From NCBI GenBank assembly GCA_946885925.1, contig CAMPHP010000229.1:1-5961 (forward strand): a stretch of 5,961 nucleotides of DNA, written 5' to 3'. Numbering within the stretch: position 1 is the stretch's first letter; the number at the start of each line of letters is the position of its first letter. The DNA comes from an uncultured Litorilinea sp. (GTDB taxonomy: Bacteria > Chloroflexota > Anaerolineae > Caldilineales > Caldilineaceae). Shown here one piece after another: positions 1 through 5,412 of the stretch. The notes beneath the pieces were generated by a model. It was given only the letters and a program-made list of their open reading frames with translations, did no database searches and had not been told where the DNA came from. The position numbers and the translations under genes are program-made.

Positions 1-164
1 CTGTCAAGGTGCAAGGCCCCAATCAGCCCGTAATGACCACACAGCTTTATTTCCCCGATGAACCCGCCAACACCAGCGATGGCATCTTCCACCCTTCGCT
101 GGTGATAGAAGCGAGTGAGCAGGGCGAGGCAATGAACGCGCTTTTTAATTTTGTGCTTGCATAG
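1..164 (+). CDS. C-terminal fragment of an intradiol ring-cleavage dioxygenase-like protein (5' end outside window)
   Basis: The reading frame is open from base 3 to a TAG at 162-164 and encodes the last 53 residues of a protein that begins before the window. The fragment opens VKVQGP and continues through TTQLYFPDEP, DGIFHPSL and a final ALFNFVLA. This matches the C-terminal beta strands of the intradiol (protocatechuate 3,4-dioxygenase/catechol 1,2-dioxygenase-like) family, where the HxH iron ligands lie just upstream of a K-V strand and TTQLYF follows. Those ligands and the two Tyr ligands would be outside the window, so catalytic competence cannot be judged. Known members are non-haem Fe(III) enzymes that cleave catechol-type rings between the hydroxylated carbons. 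This branch could equally be a short, uncharacterised dioxygenase-like protein. The family call is fairly secure; the substrate is unknown. Confidence 0.75.
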   Translation, partial: VKVQGPNQPVMTTQLYFPDEPANTSDGIFHPSLVIEASEQGEAMNALFNFVLA

Positions 165-195
165 CTTCAATAACTATCCATAGCCTTATCTAGGT

Positions 196-240
196 GTAAA
201 AGGTCTGCGCGTAAAAGGTCTGTGCGTGAAAGGTAGGTAT
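196..240 (+). repeat. Three degenerate copies of a 15-bp tandem repeat
   Basis: GTAAAAGGTCTGCGC (196-210) is followed directly by GTAAAAGGTCTGTGC (211-225; one mismatch) and then by a diverged third unit GTGAAAGGTAGGTAT (226-240; matches mainly in its first nine bases). The third unit contains the purine-rich stretch that probably serves as ribosome binding site for the next gene. Since 15 is a multiple of three, one frame stays open across the array (V-K-G-L-R/C), closed upstream by TAG at 181-183. This probably arose by local duplication of the leader. Confidence 0.8.
231..237 (+). promoter_or_regulatory. Ribosome binding site that favours the ATG at 247
   Basis: The purine-rich AGGTAGG lies nine bases before ATG 247-249, a normal distance. 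The alternative in-frame GTG at 226 has only repeat sequence ahead of it, although each repeat unit also contains AAAGG. I therefore chose ATG 247. Confidence 0.5.
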
Positions 241-246
241 CCCCCA

Positions 247-501
247 ATGAGTTGGTTTCAACGCTTTGTGCAAAAACAGTTCCCCGAAACAGCCAAAGAG
301 ATGGAAGCCGAATCACGCACCTGGATGCTGCGCTGTCCATCCTGCGGACATGAACGCTCCTACTGGGAAATCGGCGGTATTCGCTGGAAGGCGGCGAGTG
401 CCAACAAATGGGTATGGATGCGCTGTCCCGCTTGTGGAAAGTTTGCCGGTCACAGAGTCTATCGCCGCAAATCGCCAGCAAACGAGAAAAATAAGGCGTA
501 A
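247..501 (+). CDS. Small zinc-ribbon protein of unknown function (84 aa)
   Basis: The protein starts MSWFQRF and ends at TAA 499-501. It carries two CxxC knuckles, CPSC (Cys30/Cys33) and CPAC (Cys60/Cys63), separated by 26 residues. This is the four-cysteine layout of a structural zinc ribbon. Between them lies a Trp-rich stretch (YWEIGGIRWK, then KWVWMRC). A basic tail (VYRRK onward) follows the second knuckle. There is no signal peptide or membrane segment, so it should be cytoplasmic. Zinc ribbons of this size often bind nucleic acid or protein partners, but nothing here tells which. It follows the dioxygenase fragment by 82 bp on the same strand and could be read from the same transcript. 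An in-frame GTG at 226 would add seven residues, but the ribosome binding site favours ATG 247. I recall similar short proteins in Chloroflexota without a known role; that is memory, not a search result. Confidence 0.78.
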   Translation: MSWFQRFVQKQFPETAKEMEAESRTWMLRCPSCGHERSYWEIGGIRWKAASANKWVWMRCPACGKFAGHRVYRRKSPANEKNKA

Positions 502-509
502 CAACAGCA

Positions 510-542
510 GACACCCCGCCGGATACTCTCCGACAGGGTGTC
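510..542. terminator. Imperfect hairpin between convergent genes, possible bidirectional terminator
   Basis: GACACCC (510-516) pairs with GGGTGTC (536-542). Inside this, after a 3x3 internal loop in which G518-C534 can still pair, CGGA (520-523) pairs with TCCG (529-532) around a five-base loop. It starts nine bases after the stop of the zinc-ribbon gene and lies 43 bp beyond the stop of the oppositely oriented epimerase, where a shared terminator is expected. No clear T run follows directly on either side, so intrinsic termination is uncertain; it could also be an mRNA-end stabiliser. Confidence 0.5.
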
Positions 543-585
543 AATCTGACCTGTAAATTTTGATGCAGCGCGCGTGGTACTAAGA

Positions 586-1419
586 TTACGCGCCGGAGCA
601 GCCGCGCCAGGTGTACTTCGGCTGCCAGCCCAACACCTGCTTTGCCTTGCGATTGTCCACCAATGCCTTGAAGGGGTCAGCCTCATATTCTGCCCCACCA
701 CGCCAAGGCACTTCGGGATGAACCTTCGCCGCCATCTCCCGGCTGGGAGTATCGGAGGCGATGTCGTCGGCACAGAGCAGCAGCGTGACATGACCCGGGT
801 CAGGACATGTCAGCCCTAAGACCGCTGCGGATGCCACATCGCGCACATCGCAAAAGGCCCCATATTCCCATGACGGCATCCACTCCGAAGTAGGCGATTC
901 TGCCCAGCGCTTGCGCGCCCGTGCATACCAGTCGGGCAGCGTCACGCCCGGTGGGCGCAAACAAATAGTGGTGATGCCAGTGTTGAACGTGAAATATTCA
1001 CACATCTGCTCGCCCAGCCGCTTCATCATCCCATAGGTGCTGCGCGGGCGAGGCGGGTGGTCATCGTCAATCGGAAAATAGTCAGGGGCGTGCTGCCCCA
1101 TGAATATCCCCAATGCGTTGACGCTGCTAAAGCTGATGACGCGCTTTGCGCCAGCTTCCTTTGCCGCCATTAAGACATGCCAAGTTCCCTGCAACCCAAC
1201 CGACATCGTTTCATCCGGGTCGTCCTTGGGGCTACCCAAGAGTGACGCTAAATGGATAATGGCATCACAGCCTTGTGCGGCGGCACGCACGGCTGCGCCA
1301 TCGCGCATATCGTCGCCCAAAACTCGATCATACTCGACAACGCTATGCCCTGCTGCCTGCAATTGCTCCACAATTACGGAACCAATCCGGCCGCGGCTGC
1401 CTGTTACCAACACCTGCAT
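586..1419 (-). CDS. NAD-dependent epimerase/dehydratase family protein (extended SDR, 277 aa)
   Basis: This is a cytoplasmic Rossmann-fold oxidoreductase. The N-terminus VTGSRGRIG gives the GxxGxxG dinucleotide loop (Gly7, Gly10, Gly13). The acidic residue Asp31 at the end of the second strand (EYDR) suggests NAD rather than NADP. The catalytic YxxxK is Tyr129/Lys133 (STYGMMK), with the preceding serines at 98-99 (SFSSVNALG). LRPPGV at 155-160 is the usual strand before the substrate-binding half, and the protein ends with the family's WQPKYTWR segment, so it appears complete. Relatives act on nucleotide sugars, free uronic acids or other sugar-like substrates. The 277-residue length is short for a nucleotide-sugar epimerase and fits the smaller sugar/uronate-dehydrogenase-like branch, but I cannot assign a substrate. 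ATG 1417-1419 is supported by GAGGAG (1428-1433, minus strand), eight bases upstream. It is transcribed away from the ABC operon and shares its intergenic region. Confidence 0.88.
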   Translation of the reverse strand: MQVLVTGSRGRIGSVIVEQLQAAGHSVVEYDRVLGDDMRDGAAVRAAAQGCDAIIHLASLLGSPKDDPDETMSVGLQGTWHVLMAAKEAGAKRVISFSSVNALGIFMGQHAPDYFPIDDDHPPRPRSTYGMMKRLGEQMCEYFTFNTGITTICLRPPGVTLPDWYARARKRWAESPTSEWMPSWEYGAFCDVRDVASAAVLGLTCPDPGHVTLLLCADDIASDTPSREMAAKVHPEVPWRGGAEYEADPFKALVDNRKAKQVLGWQPKYTWRGCSGA

Positions 1420-1450
1420 ACAATATGCTCCTCACCCAAAAGTTGGCGTG

Positions 1451-1461
1451 TACTTCAAGTA
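1451..1461. promoter_or_regulatory. 11-bp perfect inverted repeat in the epimerase leader
   Basis: TACTT-C-AAGTA is a perfect dyad with five-base arms around one base. It lies 32-42 bp upstream of the epimerase start codon and directly abuts the larger dyad at 1462-1484. Its small size makes chance occurrence possible; its placement makes an operator half or operator worth considering. Confidence 0.3.
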
Positions 1462-1484
1462 GCGCAACTGCTTGCGAGTTACGC
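1462..1484. promoter_or_regulatory. 23-bp interrupted dyad, candidate operator for the epimerase gene
   Basis: GCGCAACT (1462-1469) and AGTTACGC (1477-1484) are inverted copies with one mismatch (C1465 against A1481), separated by seven bases. The dyad starts immediately downstream of the proposed minus-strand -10 (1485-1490) and would cover the transcription start. That geometry fits a repressor site read by a dimeric protein. In RNA it could also form a hairpin at the very 5' end of the transcript. No specific regulator family is recognised. Confidence 0.4.
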
Positions 1485-1513
1485 CTTATAGATTGTTATG
1501 TCATCTTGTTATG
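1485..1513 (-). promoter_or_regulatory. Putative promoter for the epimerase gene
   Basis: On the minus strand TATAAG (1485-1490) is a good -10 match. At a 17-bp spacing the -35 position (1508-1513) reads CATAAC, a poor match; a better hexamer ATGACA (1512-1517) lies at 21 bp, which is too far for standard spacing. The weak -35 and the direct repeat lying across it suggest an activator-dependent promoter. This is inference from motif matching only. Confidence 0.35.
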
Positions 1514-1518
1514 TCATC
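1493..1518. repeat. Perfect 13-bp tandem direct repeat (two copies) in the divergent control region
   Basis: TTGTTATGTCATC occurs at 1493-1505 and again at 1506-1518 with no mismatch and no gap. Relative to the proposed epimerase promoter it covers about -15 to -40, overlapping the -35 region. It may be a pair of activator sites or a simple replication-slippage duplication. An unrelated reading frame happens to begin inside it (ATG 1498) and is not considered a gene. Confidence 0.85.
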
Positions 1519-1589
1519 ACTGTACACGACGAAAGCGTAGATGACCCAAATCAGGTGGGAATTGTACCCCTATTGGGACGCAAAATGCA

Positions 1590-1607
1590 CTTTCTCATCA
1601 GAGAAGG
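1590..1607 (+). promoter_or_regulatory. Hairpin/inverted repeat directly upstream of the ABC operon -10
   Basis: CTTTCTC (1590-1596) pairs with GAGAAGG (1601-1607) around an ATCA loop: seven pairs, one of them a G-T wobble. It ends three bases before the TG of the extended -10 element and so fills the -35/spacer zone. It may be an operator for a repressor that blocks the promoter. Because TTTTG follows, it could also be a weak terminator for an upstream transcript, but the AT-rich stem makes that less likely. Confidence 0.4.
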
Positions 1608-1610
1608 TTT

Positions 1611-1619
1611 TGTTATAAT
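1611..1619 (+). promoter_or_regulatory. Extended -10 promoter for the ABC transporter operon
   Basis: TG-T-TATAAT gives a perfect consensus -10 (1614-1619) preceded by the extended TGn element (1611-1613). No TTGACA-like -35 is present at 16-18 bp; the position reads TTTCTC. This is usual for extended -10 promoters. Transcription would begin near 1626, giving an untranslated leader of about 245 nt before the binding-protein gene. Confidence 0.55.
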
Positions 1620-1858
1620 TTTTCCGAGGAGAGAATTCGTACTCTTTTCCGGTTGTTATTCCATCCACACGACCAAACTCAACCTAAACTTCGGACATCC
1701 TTGTCTGCCAGCCACCCTCCCAAAAGCTCCATGTATCGACCGGCGGCTGTGTCATCCCCTTGGATTCCAACAAGCCTACAAACAGATCACACGCCAATCT
1801 CATAGACAGGCCTCACCGGCAAATCCACTACAATCATACAACGATTAGCCAGCCAACC
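1620..1858 (+). other. Long C-rich, G-poor leader region ahead of the ABC operon; no gene seen
   Basis: About 240 bp between the proposed promoter and the ribosome binding site. The plus strand is rich in C and A and poor in G, so its RNA would be largely unstructured, and no known riboswitch core was recognised. It contains a small perfect dyad TTGGA-T-TCCAA (1760-1770). A possible second, weaker -10 TACAAT (1829-1834) lies about 36 bp before the start codon with a TAGACA 20 bp upstream of it; that spacing is too long to trust. A 116-codon frame crosses the region (ATG 1498 to TAG 1846-1848), but it has no ribosome binding site, no recognisable domain and low-complexity composition. Confidence 0.5.
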
Positions 1859-1864
1859 AGGAGG
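1859..1864 (+). promoter_or_regulatory. Consensus Shine-Dalgarno of the binding-protein gene
   Basis: AGGAGG is followed by a five-base spacer and ATG 1870-1872. It is much stronger than the sites ahead of the two permease genes, which fits the usual need for more binding protein than permease. Confidence 0.85.
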
Positions 1865-1869
1865 TAGAT

Positions 1870-3552
1870 ATGTCCGCAGGATTTTTGAAATCGCGCCTAT
1901 CGCGCCGTCGATTTCTCCAGCAAGCAGGGGTGCTAGGCAGCGCTAGCTTAACCCTTTCTTTGCTCCAGGCGTGCGCGCCAACCGCGCTGCCTGCCCAACC
2001 AACCGCTGAAGGCAGTGAGCCAGCAGCCGAACAAGCCAGCGCGCCCCAATCGGGCGGTGAGCTTCGCTTCGGACAGAATAACGAGCCGGACTCACTTGAT
2101 CCGGCGCGTACTGCCCAGGCATCAGCCTTCACCATCATGATGGCGCTCTACGATACGTTGATCTGGTTCGATCCCGTCACCCTCACCTTCATGCCTGGTT
2201 TGGCCGAGTCGTGGGAAAGCTCCGAGGATGGCTTAGTCCATACCTTTACGCTGCGTCAGGAGGTCACCTTCCATGACGGCACACCTTTCAACGCCGAAGC
2301 GGTCAAGTTCAGCTTCGACCGTCTTGCTGACCCAGAACTCAAGTCACCTGTTGCGCTCACAAAACTTGGCCCCTATCAAGAGACCACAGTGGTAGATGAG
2401 TACACAGCCCAGGTGGTACTCTCTGCACCCTACCCTGGCTTTTTCGACGCCATCAGCCAAACGTGGTTGGCGATTGTTTCACCGGCTGGCGTTGAGCAGC
2501 ATGGGCAGGACTTTGGGCGCAATCCTGTCGGCACTGGCTATATGAAGTTCAAAGAGTGGGTGACGAATGACCACATCAGCCTAGAGCGCAACGACGATTA
2601 TAATTGGGGGCCTTCCTTCTGGAACCATACAGGCCCCGCCTATGTCGATGGCATCACCTTTGTCCCGGTAGCAGACAACGGCGCACGGCTGACTGCCTTT
2701 GAGAGCGGCGACCTTCATATCATAGAGGCCGTGCCAGAGCAGGACTTCGACCGGCTGCAACAGAGTGGCGAATTCCAGATGATGGTTTCGCCATCACAGG
2801 GCGGGCCAATGGCTTTCTTCATGAATACCGAGCGCGAGCCTACGTCCGACATTCGCGTGCGCCAGGCGATCCTGCATGGCCTCAACCGCCAGGATCTCAT
2901 AGATACCGCTCTGTTTGGACTCTATGAACCTGCCGAAGGTCCCCTCTCACCCAATACGCTCTACTACTCGCCCGCGGTTGAGGGCATGTACCCCTATGAC
3001 ATAGAGAAAGCCACTGCCTTGCTGGAAGAAGCTGGCTGGACAGTGGGAGCCGACGGCATCCGCGAAAAGGATGGGCAGCGGCTGGAGATCGACTTTGTTA
3101 ATTGGCCCGCGGCCCAACCGATGGTCATCACCACACAGGCGCTTCTGCTCCCGCTCGGTATCCACGTTAACGTCGCGATTTTCGATCAAGCCACACGCGT
3201 GCAGATGGGTCACGACGGCGAGGGGCATCTCTTTTCGACCGGCTTGCTGGATAGCGAACCAGGTGCGATTACACTCTTCTATCACTCTACCAACCTGGGA
3301 GGCTTCAACTGGGCGCGCTATGGCGATCCAGAGATGGATGAATTGCTCGACGCACAGGCCATTGAGCCAGATACCAGCAAGCGTGCCGAAATGTTGGAGC
3401 AGATTCAACTAAAGGTGATGGAAAATGCCCTCATCTACCCGGCCTATGTCTTTGCGCGGCTGCATGGGGTTAACGCAGCCGTCAACGGGTTCCGCGTCAA
3501 CGCATTGGGTAGTTATCCCTATTTCTATGAGATCTCGCTGGCCGAAGTATAG
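1870..3552 (+). CDS. ABC transporter substrate-binding lipoprotein, family 5 (peptide/nickel/oligosaccharide type), Tat-exported
   Basis: This 560-residue protein is the extracytoplasmic solute receptor of the importer encoded with it. The N-terminus has a twin-arginine motif (SRRRFL, residues 11-16), a hydrophobic stretch (about 19-32) and a lipobox ending LQAC with Cys35 as the lipidation site, so it should be folded before export and anchored in the membrane. A flexible Ala/Pro/Gln/Glu linker (about 36-62) precedes the mature SBP_bac_5 domain. Family motifs follow in order: EPDSLDPAR (72-80), LAESWE (111-116), FHDGTPFNAEAVKFSFDR (134-151), GTGYMKFKEW (221-230), SDIRVRQAILHGLNRQDLI (326-344) and the closing YEISLAEV. 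Length is normal for a DppA/OppA-type receptor. Family members bind di- and oligopeptides, nickel complexes, haem or oligosaccharides, and sequence alone does not settle which. It is first gene of the operon, 12 bp before the first permease. Confidence 0.93.
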   Translation: MSAGFLKSRLSRRRFLQQAGVLGSASLTLSLLQACAPTALPAQPTAEGSEPAAEQASAPQSGGELRFGQNNEPDSLDPARTAQASAFTIMMALYDTLIWFDPVTLTFMPGLAESWESSEDGLVHTFTLRQEVTFHDGTPFNAEAVKFSFDRLADPELKSPVALTKLGPYQETTVVDEYTAQVVLSAPYPGFFDAISQTWLAIVSPAGVEQHGQDFGRNPVGTGYMKFKEWVTNDHISLERNDDYNWGPSFWNHTGPAYVDGITFVPVADNGARLTAFESGDLHIIEAVPEQDFDRLQQSGEFQMMVSPSQGGPMAFFMNTEREPTSDIRVRQAILHGLNRQDLIDTALFGLYEPAEGPLSPNTLYYSPAVEGMYPYDIEKATALLEEAGWTVGADGIREKDGQRLEIDFVNWPAAQPMVITTQALLLPLGIHVNVAIFDQATRVQMGHDGEGHLFSTGLLDSEPGAITLFYHSTNLGGFNWARYGDPEMDELLDAQAIEPDTSKRAEMLEQIQLKVMENALIYPAYVFARLHGVNAAVNGFRVNALGSYPYFYEISLAEV

Positions 3553-3564
3553 GTTCACAAATCC

Positions 3565-4488
3565 ATGCTTGCCTACACCCTCAAACGACTCCTGGCGCTG
3601 ATCCCCGTCTTGTTTGGGGTATCGCTGCTGGTGTTCGCCAGCCTCTATCTGACACCCGGCGATCCGCTTTCGGCCATTCTGGGTGAAGCCGTCGTCAGCA
3701 AAGAACAGATGGAGCAGCTTCGCGAGCAATACGGCTTTGACGATCCCCTCTATGTACAATATCTGCGCTTTGCCGGGCGCGCGCTCCAGGGTGATCTCGG
3801 ACGTTCATTGCGTTATAACCAACCCGTCTTACAGCAGATCCGCGACCAGCTACCCGCAACGATCCAGCTGACCCTAGCGGCAATGGCCTTTGCCATTGCC
3901 CTAGGTCTAGCGCTGGGAGTGTTGGCTGCTATCTACCACAATACATGGATAGATTTCACAGCCATGTTGGTATCGCTTGCGGGTATTTCCATCCCCACCT
4001 TCTGGTCAGGCTTGATTCTGCTGCTCATTTTTGCACTGGAACTAGGCTGGCTGCCAGCTACCGGCACAGAGGGCTGGCAGCGCTTGATCTTGCCCGCCTT
4101 TGCCTTGGGCTATGGCGCGGCGGCTATCATTGCCCGGTTGACGCGCAGTTCGATGTTGGAAGTACTGCGCCAAAGCTACGTAACCACCGCGCGCGCCAAG
4201 GGCTTGCCGGGGCACATGGTCATTCTGCGTCACACGCTCAAGAATGCCCTGATTCCAGTGATCACCATTGTCGGGCTGCAATTTGGCAATCTGCTTGCGG
4301 GCGCGGTTGTGGTCGAGACAGTCTTCTCGCGCCAGGGCATTGGTCGCCTGCTGGTTGATGCCATCTTGAGCAAGGATTTCCCTACCGTTCAAGGCACAGT
4401 GCTCCTGGTTGCCGCGATGTACGTCTTGATCAATCTACTGGTCGATCTATCCTATGCTGTGGTCGATCCGCGCATTCGCTATCAGTGA
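3565..4488 (+). CDS. ABC transporter permease, DppB/OppB-like (307 aa)
   Basis: This is the first of two inner-membrane subunits forming the translocation channel of the family 5 importer. It opens with LKRLLALIPVLFGVSLLVF, the usual first transmembrane helix, followed by the TPGDP loop (30-34), a periplasmic loop with YVQYLRF and GDLGRSL (76-82), and five more helices at about 102-123, 133-155, 174-191, 228-250 and 274-300. The cytoplasmic coupling loop that docks on the ATPase is present and intact: YVTTARAKGLP (205-215) with RHTLKNALIPVI (222-233). The family's C-terminal signature DLSYAVVDPRIRY is also there. Length is typical. ATG 3565 lies 12 bp after the binding-protein stop, with only a weak AGG (3551-3553) as ribosome binding site, so translation may depend on the upstream gene. 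A short tandem repeat runs over its stop codon. Confidence 0.93.
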   Translation: MLAYTLKRLLALIPVLFGVSLLVFASLYLTPGDPLSAILGEAVVSKEQMEQLREQYGFDDPLYVQYLRFAGRALQGDLGRSLRYNQPVLQQIRDQLPATIQLTLAAMAFAIALGLALGVLAAIYHNTWIDFTAMLVSLAGISIPTFWSGLILLLIFALELGWLPATGTEGWQRLILPAFALGYGAAAIIARLTRSSMLEVLRQSYVTTARAKGLPGHMVILRHTLKNALIPVITIVGLQFGNLLAGAVVVETVFSRQGIGRLLVDAILSKDFPTVQGTVLLVAAMYVLINLLVDLSYAVVDPRIRYQ

Positions 4489-4515
4489 CCGCTATCAATG
4501 ACCGCTACCAATAAG
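4477..4515 (+). repeat. 13-bp tandem repeat, three copies, spanning the stop codon of the first permease
   Basis: CGCTATCAGTGAC (4477-4489), CGCTATCAATGAC (4490-4502; one mismatch) and CGCTACCAATAAG (4503-4515; three mismatches to copy 2) follow each other without gaps. The first copy encodes the last three residues (RYQ) and TGA stop of the permease; the others lie in the 76-bp gap before the next gene. Divergence grows along the array, as expected for an old local duplication. No ribosome binding site or dyad is evident in the unit. Confidence 0.85.
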
Positions 4516-4564
4516 TCGTGTCCAGATCTTGAACACATCCGTCTAGAAATGATCTAAAACTTCC

Positions 4565-5383
4565 ATGCGGAGATTTTTGCGTAGTCGTAGCGCCGTAATT
4601 GGTTTCATCCTGTGCGCTCTGCTGGGAATAGCAACCCTCGTTGGAATCTGGTACACGCCCTATGATCCCGTCGAGATCGCGCCAGCAGTGCGCCTGCAAC
4701 CGCCTAGCCCGCAACATCTACTAGGCACGGACCATTTTGGCCGCGACATTTTCAGCCGCATCTTGGCAGGTGCGCATCTTTCGCTAGCGATTGGGCTGGC
4801 ATCCATCCTCGTTGCTGTAGTGGCGGGCTTGCTGCTTGGATTGCCTGCTGGCTACTTTGGCGGGCGCATTGATATGGTGATCATGCGCCTGATCGATGTA
4901 CTGCTGGCTTTCCCATCCGTGCTGTTGGCCTTGAGCATTGTGGCACTGCTGGGAGCTAGTCTAAGTAACGTGATTCTAGCTGTCGGTCTAGCCACCGTAC
5001 CCGTCTTCACGCGCATGGTACGCGCCTCAGTTCTCAGCGTGCGCGGTTTGCCCTATATCGAGGCAGCGCATGCGGTTGGCTGTCACAACGGGCGTGTGCT
5101 CGGCTGGCATATCCTGCCCAACATTCTAGCGCCACTCATTATACTGGCGACACTCAACACAGCCAGTGCAATCCTCATCGGTTCAGCACTTTCATTTCTG
5201 GGTCTTGGTCCGCAGCCCCCCTCCCCCGAATGGGGTGCCATTCTGAGCGAGGCGCGCAACTACATGCGATTGGGCTGGTGGTTGACCGTCTTTCCGGGTA
5301 CGGCCATTGCCATCACTGTGCTAGCGCTCAATCTGCTCGGCGACGGTCTGCGTGATGTGTTGGACCCGCAGTTGAAGAATTAG
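4565..5383 (+). CDS. ABC transporter permease, DppC/OppC-like (272 aa)
   Basis: This is the second channel subunit, partner of the DppB-like protein. A first helix at about 10-30 (SAVIGFILCALLGIATLVG) is followed by the characteristic HLLGTDHFGRD (51-61) and then five further helices (about 73-97, 115-133, 134-151, 189-212, 238-258). The coupling loop YIEAAHAVGCHNGRVLGWH (164-182) carries the EAA motif that contacts an ATPase, and ILPNILAPLI follows. SFLGLGPQPPSPEWGAIL (210-227) and NLLGDGLRDVLDPQLK (256-271) are the usual C-terminal signatures. The N-terminal cytoplasmic arm is short, and an in-frame TGA at 4550-4552 rules out a longer start. No good Shine-Dalgarno precedes ATG 4565. It is the last gene of the operon: no ATPase gene follows, and the next gene is on the opposite strand. 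Confidence 0.93.
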   Translation: MRRFLRSRSAVIGFILCALLGIATLVGIWYTPYDPVEIAPAVRLQPPSPQHLLGTDHFGRDIFSRILAGAHLSLAIGLASILVAVVAGLLLGLPAGYFGGRIDMVIMRLIDVLLAFPSVLLALSIVALLGASLSNVILAVGLATVPVFTRMVRASVLSVRGLPYIEAAHAVGCHNGRVLGWHILPNILAPLIILATLNTASAILIGSALSFLGLGPQPPSPEWGAILSEARNYMRLGWWLTVFPGTAIAITVLALNLLGDGLRDVLDPQLKN

Positions 5384-5412
5384 GTTACTTCGCAGCTTCT
5401 TCAAAAATGAGT

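Noticed and set aside
226..246. Longer zinc-ribbon start at GTG 226
   Set aside because: It would add seven residues encoded by the diverged repeat unit. ATG 247 has a properly spaced purine-rich site and gives a more natural N-terminus (MSWFQRF).
459..791. Minus-strand frame overlapping the end of the epimerase and the spacer
   Set aside because: Its sequence is an out-of-frame reading of the epimerase C-terminus. The epimerase frame keeps the family's closing WQPKYTWR motif, so no frameshift is needed.
1829..1834. Second promoter TACAAT close to the binding-protein gene
   Set aside because: The only -35-like hexamer (TAGACA, 1803-1808) is 20 bp away, outside the workable spacing. The extended -10 at 1611-1619 is a better candidate.
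1498..1848. 116-codon plus-strand reading frame in the divergent intergenic region
   Set aside because: It starts inside a 13-bp direct repeat without a ribosome binding site, overlaps both proposed promoters, and shows no domain or natural protein composition. The region is better explained as control DNA and leader.
2947..3408. 153-codon minus-strand frame inside the binding-protein gene
   Set aside because: It is antisense to a well-supported conserved domain and has no recognisable motif or start signal.
3409..3759. 116-codon minus-strand frame across the binding-protein/permease junction
   Set aside because: It is a shadow of two strongly supported plus-strand genes with no protein signature of its own. 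The same applies to 4042-4392.
196..4515. CRISPR array
   Set aside because: The repeat units are 13-15 bp, contiguous, unrelated between sites and have no spacers, so they are simple tandem duplications.
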